A stretch of DNA of 64,000 nucleotides from Pachyseris speciosa (lineage: Eukaryota > Cnidaria > Anthozoa > Scleractinia > Pachyseridae), in contig JAEMWC010000230.1 in NCBI GenBank assembly GCA_016490735.1, positions 820,001 through 884,000 on the forward strand. Reading direction: 5' to 3'. The position numbers were made by a program, and so were the translations under genes. Of the stretch, positions 58,293-64,000 are shown in pieces (the first letter of the stretch is position 1; each line of letters starts with the position of its first letter). Below the pieces are notes generated by a model. It was not told the DNA's origin. It ran no database searches and saw nothing but the letters and a program-made list of their open reading frames with translations.

Positions 58293-58739
58293 TTACAGTC
58301 TGTGCCGGGCTTGTATCAAGACTTTGCGTGGGCGTCTTTCGATAGTCAAGCAATGCCAGATAGGCATCTGAACCATCTTTTTTTCCTTTTTCATTAGTCG
58401 TTTTGCTGCCTTGACTTCGCTTTCAGCTTCCCCGTTATTCTTGGGATAATGAGGTGAGGGGTGGACAAGCTGGAATTTCCACTTCTTGTTGAAACGTTTG
58501 TATTCTTCAGTAGCAAACTGTCGGCCATTGTCTGAGATCACTACGTCGGGAATGCCATACCGTGCAAATTGCATTTTCAGCTTGTGGATTACGTGGCTGG
58601 ATAGAGTGGAGTCGAGAGGGTCAACCTCCCAAAACACTGAGTAGTAATTGACCAGAATCAGGTAGTTTTGACCATTACAGTGAAACAGATCTACAGCCAC
58701 CTTGGCCCATGGCCTTGGTTGAATTTCATGTGACTGCAA
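58293..58739 (-). pseudogene. Gypsy integrase core
   Basis: The longest intact piece: Asp in VAVDLFHCNG, Asp in VISDNGRQF and Glu in NGEAESEV give the D,D-35-E triad. The frame shifts after MPIWHCLTIE; the continuation with LDYRKTPTQSLDTSPAQ is in 58162-58353. Confidence 0.85.
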
Positions 58740-60317
58740 AGGTTGTTTCTGCTGTTTTGGATCTGGTGTGCGTCACACTTCACACTTCTCGACATAATCT
58801 TTTACATCACTGCTGATGCCTGGCCAATAAAGGCATTCTCTAGCAAGTCGCAGACAATCCTCTATCTCCAAATGGGATGCGTGAACTGGCTGAAGCATGT
58901 CCTTTCGAAGGGTCTTTGGTAAGGCCGCAATCTTCCCACGAAAAATCACACCGCTTTGAACGGTAAGCTCGTCTCTGACGTTGAAATACGGGGCTGCTGT
59001 TTTTTGGAACATCCTTCTTGAGCTCAGGCCACCCAGACAGGATTGCCTTTGTGAGTTCTTGCATGGCTTGGTCCTCTTGTGATTGTTTGTGAATGTATTC
59101 TAGACGATCAGCTGATACTGGTAGGTCCTGCACAATATTAACAGCTTCTACTTCTGTATGGAGTGGTGAAGGTGCTTTATGGTAGGCAGGTAGGCCCGGC
59201 TCAATGTGTCTGCCAACTCCATTTGCTTGCCACGTCGATAGACACTAGGAGTCTCAGAAGAAGTCGTTGTAAGCGCTCGGGTGTATTGTGTAGTGGTTTC
59301 TAAATGATGACCTCCAACGGCTTGTGATCCGATTGGATGGTAACTGGGCGTCCAAAAGTATACTGCTGAAACAACTCCAAGCCAAAGACGACTGCCAATA
59401 ATTCCTTTTCTATCTGAGCATATCTTGCTTCAGCATCAGATAGCGCTCTGGTAGCAAACGCTACGGACTGTCCGTTCTGAGTGAGTACTGCTCCTAAAAA
59501 TCCTGTGTCTGATGCATCACATTGAAGTGTTAGTTCCGGTGTAGGCTCTTAGTACTTCAGGACTGATGCTTCGGTGATTTCAATTTGTCGAGTGCCACTC
59601 CATCGCAACTCCATATCTTCTTTTTGTGAGTCTACGTAGTTGCTCTCAGACGTCATTAACTCGTGGTAGAAACTTGCTGAGGTAGGTAACGAATCCAATA
59701 TATCCCCTTACACCTGCAGCATCCGTAGGCCTTGGCATTTCCAATATGGCTCGGGCTTTTTCTGGATCTGGCTTAAGCCCTTCATTGGTCAGGAGATGTC
59801 CAATGGAGGGAGCTTGATCCAGTCGCAGCCTCATCTTGTCTTTGTTAAGTTTGACGTTTTTGAATTAGCAGCGTTCCATGAGCTTGTGTAGCTTCTCGTC
59901 ATGGTCTCGACTTGACTCTTCATACATGTCACCTTCTCCATACAATAAGATATCGTCATGAATTGTGAGTACACCTGGGAGTCCTTCGACAAATTGGTGT
60001 TGTTTCCTCTGGAACTCCTCCGGAGCTGTCGAGAGGCCAAAGGGTAGCCTGAACCAGCGATATCTTCAAAAGGGAGTGTTGGAACAGGTTAGCCTTGAGC
60101 TCTCCTCATCAAGTTCTACATGCCAAAAGCCCATTCTTTATATCAAAAGTGCTAAATACATGGCACGAGTTAGCTGTGGCAAAATGTCATCAATGGTGGG
60201 CATGGGTAGTGGCTGCGCTTCAAAAACTTTATTTAGATCTTTGGATCAATGCACACTCTGGTGCTAGCATTGGGCTTTTTGACTATGACCATACTTCACG
60301 CCCATTGCGTTGGCTCT

Positions 60318-60527
60318 GTGACCGGTGTAAGACTCTCAAGTGATTCAAGTCGATCCAGTTCTTTCTTGAGTTCAGTTTTCAAGGCTAGTGGAACTTTTCT
60401 TGGAGGGTGTATAACTGGTGTTGTGACCGGTGTAAGACTCTCAAGTGATTCAAGTCGATCCAGTTCTTTCTTGAGTTCAGTTTTCAAGGCTAGTGGAACT
60501 TTTCTTGGAGGGTGTATAACTGGTGTT
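60318..60527 (-). repeat. perfect 105-bp tandem duplication in Gypsy RT
   Basis: 60318-60422 and 60423-60527 appear identical. In frame it doubles 35 residues (VIHPPRKVPLALKTELKKEL, DRLESLESLTPVT) at the start of the reverse transcriptase. Confidence 0.9.
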
Positions 60528-61260
60528 GCATCTGGATCAATCTGTAAGTGACATGGCTCCCGCAATTTTCCTGTGCCGGTGAAATCATCTGTGTGACCAG
60601 CTATTCTTTTGTCAAGGGAAGGGTCTTCCGGTTATCTTTAAGTGAGCGAATATTTGTATGAGATCCATGAACTGAATTGTCTCACTTCCTAACAGGGGGG
60701 TGCGTTGTTCTTGTATAACAACGTATTCCGTTTCATACGAATTGTCGGTCTTTCGATTATGCAGCTCAAGGGTATACTTGCCTAGCTTGTAGAGTCTGTT
60801 CAAGCTTTACTTGGCCCAGGCAGGCACGCAAAGTCTCCACTGAGATAGCGTTACACGATGCGCCACTATTCAGTTGAAATTTGACTGGTGTTCCTCCCAC
60901 ATCGACTTTGGCTAATATTCGTTTGGAAAAGGTGCTTTCCACAGTTTCATACTTTTTTGGATTACAATGTTCCTCGAAAGCTCGGATGACGTCTTCCAGT
61001 GTTCGGTCATTCGGTTCTCTTGCAAAATGAAGAGTTTCATAGATTTCCCGACCCTTGCTTCCAATTACATTACCTTCATTTTCTCCTCACGGCCTTCCAT
61101 CGCCAAATCCATGTATAAGCGTATCTCTTCACTCAATCGTTTCCACGTGTGAGAGAGGTCGCTTCCGTCAAAATCCAGTTCTCCTGGAGGCTTTAGCTGC
61201 GAAATTCGGCCATACGCAGGCGATGGGTTCGGTGCTGATTTCTGAACTCCTGACGACTCG

Positions 61261-62160
61261 CTGGAGTGTCCGGCAACCTGATTCCACTATTGACACCGTG
61301 TAAAGATGTCTCTCATGAGAAACAGACTCAAGAGTGTGGGAGAACGTCGTTTAATGCAGCATTCTTTATGAGACGTGAACAGAAGGTATTGCTCGTCAAA
61401 AAAGCAGTGAAAAGGCTCACGCCACGAGACACGTGGCTTACAGAAGAACGACCTTTTGTTACAGTTGCAGTAAGGGGGAATTTTACCTCTACCGTGTATA
61501 AATAGTTAGTGCGGCTCATTGTTTTTACCACATAAGTAGCGGACAGCGCTTCAAGCATGCATCCACAAGTTTAGTTCTTAAAGAATATTGCAATTCTTGA
61601 TAGGCATAATAAAATAAGTAAAATAAGAGTTGTATAGGCAACTCAATCGTTGTATGCGGGAAGTGGGGTTATTTATCTTAATGTTATGATTTCTTCAAAT
61701 TTCGAAACATTTGCAAGTGGAAAATTTAGAGGGTTGAGTCGAGTTGTAGGTGTTTCTGCAAGCCATATTATAAATATTATCGCGGACTGAGTTGCAGAAA
61801 AAATAAAAATAATACAAAATAAAGCATCCTTGCCTATACTTCAATGTCCCTTGGTGTGCCCTTGTGGTTTAAATTCTATTTCGTCGCTTTTTTTGAACCC
61901 GAAGTACTGTCCACTATACAATAATGAAAGGCCAGCATATTACCAAAAAATGGACGTTAAACCACCATCAGTGGCACTGGAGAAAAATAAACTTTATGCT
62001 TGTTGCTCGCCGAGTCTAGCATTCTTTCACAAAAGCCCGAGATTCGCCGGTTTTTCATACCCAAATTTGACCGTTTCGCTTCGTCACTCACCGTACAATA
62101 AACGGGACCTCGAGAGATTCTAGATTTGGTGGATAAAGCCGACAGCGATTAAACCGGGTA
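61261..62160. other. intergenic, nothing recognised
   Basis: Beyond the Gypsy gag no LTR or primer-binding site was convincing. A 97-codon frame (61830-62123) has no recognisable domain. Confidence 0.4.
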
Positions 62161-62164
62161 CTAT

Positions 62165-62530
62165 CCGCTCTGGGATAATTAAGGTTAAGTTTATTGACCG
62201 TCAGGTTCGCTGGCACACCCGTAGTATCAAAGAGGCTATACACATAAAACTTCAAAGCGACAACATCTGCAGGGATAGGGGATGCTCACGATCAAACAAC
62301 ACAACATCCGATTGATAAGAAGGCAAACCACCAAGAAAACAATTTCTAGTCTGAATGACAAGAATCAAAATTAACAAAAAGCTCAAGCGAGGAGACGCAC
62401 CAATCACCACCAACCACGGTGCTACTTGATCCACATCACCTGATGTAATAGCACTATCACGTATCACGCATCACTTATCCAAACGTTGCTCCCACGTCCA
62501 CGTGACTGAGTCGTGAGGCAAACGATTGAC
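62165..62530 (+). mobile_element. Penelope-like element GIY-YIG tail fragment
   Basis: The plus strand reads IRSGIIKVKFIDRQVRWHTR then SIKEAIHIKLQSDNICRDRG, the conserved C-terminal end of the GIY-YIG region, followed by a decayed tail alignable with the 51279-52180 element ('caccaatcaccaccaaccac', 'gactgagtcgtgag'). Confidence 0.7.
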
Positions 62531-62928
62531 TAACCAGCTGTCAAAATTAAAATGTTATCCAGCTATTTTGATTGGCCTTAGCTGTACTAAGCTAGGAATG
62601 AGAATAGAAAAATTAGAGTCGAGTAAAACAACGTTAACTTCGAATCTGGTATCTGTTGAGCATGGTGTTACATTGTCATTGATTTTTATTGTTTGGTAAT
62701 CATTGGCTATGGACTTGGCAAAGCAGCTGGCGATGATGCTGCTCTTTTCCTTCCTTGTCGTCGAGAGAGAAACCCTGGTTGGACCTGATCACGTGAACAC
62801 CCAAAATCTGGGTGGTAAAAAAATTGGATGGCAGAGATAGGTGGCAAAGTCAAGAAACTGTTACTGTGACAATTTTAGTGTCTCAGGGAGGGAAGGTAAG
62901 AAAATGTGGTGAATGCGCTACTCGCAAA
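62531..62928. other. intergenic; relative of 46274 exon-like motif
   Basis: 62636-62740 resembles 46274-46400. No gene could be supported. Confidence 0.35.
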
Positions 62929-63334
62929 ATGACCGAGCAAAAGCAAATCACACCAAAAAAGCTTGTCCACAGTGGTTATTCTTCTCTGGCAAGCTCCTGC
63001 AGGCTTTGTAACTCTATTTGCGACGATAATCACTGCAACAATTTATACGCTAAGAAGAACTGTTCTTCTCACCATTGCCGAGGAGTTAAACGGAAAGTCG
63101 CTCCCTCGAGGAGATTTCCCGGACTTAGTGTGTAGGCCATGTGCCAGGAGGCTTACAAATGCGAAAATGTTCCAGGAAACGATCAGAACCAGCCAAGCCG
63201 AATTTGAAAGACAAATGGAAAGATTTAAAATATGTATTAAAATATCACCTTACGCACCACGGACCATCAAAAGTCTAAAAAGAGCTGACGCGTCGTCATC
63301 AAGCCGCCGAGGGCTGGGCTTTTCATTGCATTAA
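62929..63334 (+). CDS. ZAD-like zinc-binding protein fragment (frameshifted)
   Basis: ATG at 62929 opens MTEQKQITPKKLVHSGYSSL then ASSCRLCNSICDDNHCNNLY. At about 63060 the frame must change by one base to continue LTIAEELNGKSLPRG, DFPDLVCRPCARRLTNAKMF, a helical stretch (ETIRTSQAEFERQMERFKI) and SLKRADASSSSRRG. The CxxC...CxxC spacing with a following helix matches the zinc-binding N-terminal domain style of ZAD proteins; similar short exons occur in many copies in anthozoans. The end at 63334 may be an exon edge rather than a true stop. Role unknown; DNA or chromatin binding would be a guess. Confidence 0.5.
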
Positions 63335-64000
63335 TCTCATCCTCAGCCTTTCATTTTTAACTTTATCATCATTAGCTTCTGTATGAAAAACATCCGAACA
63401 GAGATATTAAGTTTCGTGTTTACGGTAACGTCTGGCAAACGTGTGGCTGACATTTGCCGAACTTAATTAAGATTTGATTTACCTGTACAAACAACATCCA
63501 ACAAGAAACAATTCAGTTTAAGCTTATGAAAATCAATCTTTCTTCTTTTTAGGTAAGCTTAATGAGCTAAATTAGCTTGAGGGCTAATTTCAACTAATAA
63601 TGTTGTTTCAACTTTATCGTGCTATTAAACTTGTTATATAAGCTTAAGCTTACTTACAGGAGTTAATAAAGTGGACTGATCGAAACAATTGTTTAAGAAT
63701 TTATGGGAATCGGTCTTTTCGAAAATTCATCAGGGTTTCTATTGAATTGACTCTTGAGATATAAATTCAGCACTTTATAATAATTCTCTTTCCGTCTTCA
63801 TTTATTCCTTAAAATAAAACAAGGTGAAACTGTTCTTTGCCTATCCCAGCTCCCATTTTACAAGTAACATGTACTTGCAATTGCTTTAGCCATAGTAAAA
63901 TCTATGTCGCTCTTAGCAGTGAAAGGGTCAAATCAAATATTTCTTGGTCTATAATTTGTGCTTCTCAATTGGGAAGTGACATTGATGACCTATTACAGGC
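63335..64000. other. intergenic, nothing recognised
   Basis: AT-rich, with several 'aagctta' palindromes between 63520 and 63660; no gene was seen. Confidence 0.45.

Larger units (their letters stand above)
57754..61260 (-). mobile_element. Ty3/Gypsy retrotransposon, decayed, no LTRs
   Basis: Order on the minus strand: gag N-terminal part (about 61210-60970; LKPPGELDFDGSDLSHTWKR, EEIRLYMD), fused after CNPKKYETVE to the protease region, so roughly the second half of gag and the nucleocapsid are deleted; protease (VDVGGTPVKFQLNSGAS, Asn for the catalytic Asp); RT (about 60560-59640; VIHPPRKVPLALK, IHDDILLYG), with a stop after LMERC; RNase H (about 59630-59200); integrase zinc finger (HASHLEIEDC...CEV then a TGA in place of the last Cys); integrase core (VAVDLFHCNGQ, VVISDNGRQF, NNGEAESEVK); and the tail ending RKPSYLKDFV. 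Neither LTR was found. Not functional. Confidence 0.9.

Noticed and set aside
60249..60551. 100-codon plus-strand frame with an internal repeat
   Set aside because: Antisense shadow of the duplicated Gypsy RT segment.
1..64000. Satellite, rRNA, CRISPR, prokaryotic operon or viral genome
   Set aside because: None of their signatures was seen; apparent tandem repeats are the retrozyme, tRNA cassette and microsatellites.

Overview
The window is nuclear DNA of an animal, most likely an anthozoan cnidarian (stony coral or relative). This is inferred from four intronless class A GPCR genes in a local family, abundant Penelope-like, Gypsy, CR1/L2-like and cut-and-paste elements, a tandem repeat carrying type I hammerhead ribozymes (metazoan retrozyme), tRNA-bearing 250-bp repeats, low gene density and AT-rich spacers. 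No bacterial operon, CRISPR or rRNA was seen.

Layout. 0-3.2 kb: a Harbinger-type MITE, then a foldback element built of sub-repeats with a 953-bp retrozyme insertion (14-bp target-site duplication) inside its left arm. 3.6-7.3 kb: GPCR1 (minus strand) and flanks. 9-12.3 kb: retroelement debris, including a Penelope-like RT plus GIY-YIG fragment. 13.6-19.7 kb: a large, unrecognised, probably transposon-encoded gene on the plus strand, flanked by a 21-bp inverted repeat. 20.7-24.7 kb: a diverged copy of the 3.6-7.3 kb segment with GPCR2, its homology resuming at 26.15 kb and 31.8 kb after insertions. 26-33 kb: tRNA-like repeats, an inverted-repeat element and a piggyBac-type element. 37-41.5 kb: hairpin elements and a 2.2-kb Mutator-like element with 9-bp target-site duplication. 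42.3-43.4 kb: GPCR3 (plus). 44-48 kb: two non-LTR retrotransposon remnants. 51-53.4 kb: a Penelope-like 3' remnant and GPCR4 (plus). 54-57 kb: LINE tail and dispersed repeat. 57.6-61.3 kb: tRNA-like repeat and a decayed Gypsy element (minus) with a perfect 105-bp internal tandem duplication. 62-63.4 kb: Penelope remnant and a ZAD-like zinc-binding coding fragment.

The only confident host genes are the four GPCRs. They share a 3' splice site about 75-115 bp before the ATG, so each probably has a non-coding upstream exon. GPCR1 and GPCR2 are nearly identical in their coding core but clearly diverged on both sides, which points to gene conversion. GPCR2, GPCR3, GPCR4 and the 14.7-18.5 kb gene are broken mostly by single-base deletions in short homopolymers or doublets; this may be real decay or residual long-read assembly error, and it decides how many of these genes are functional.
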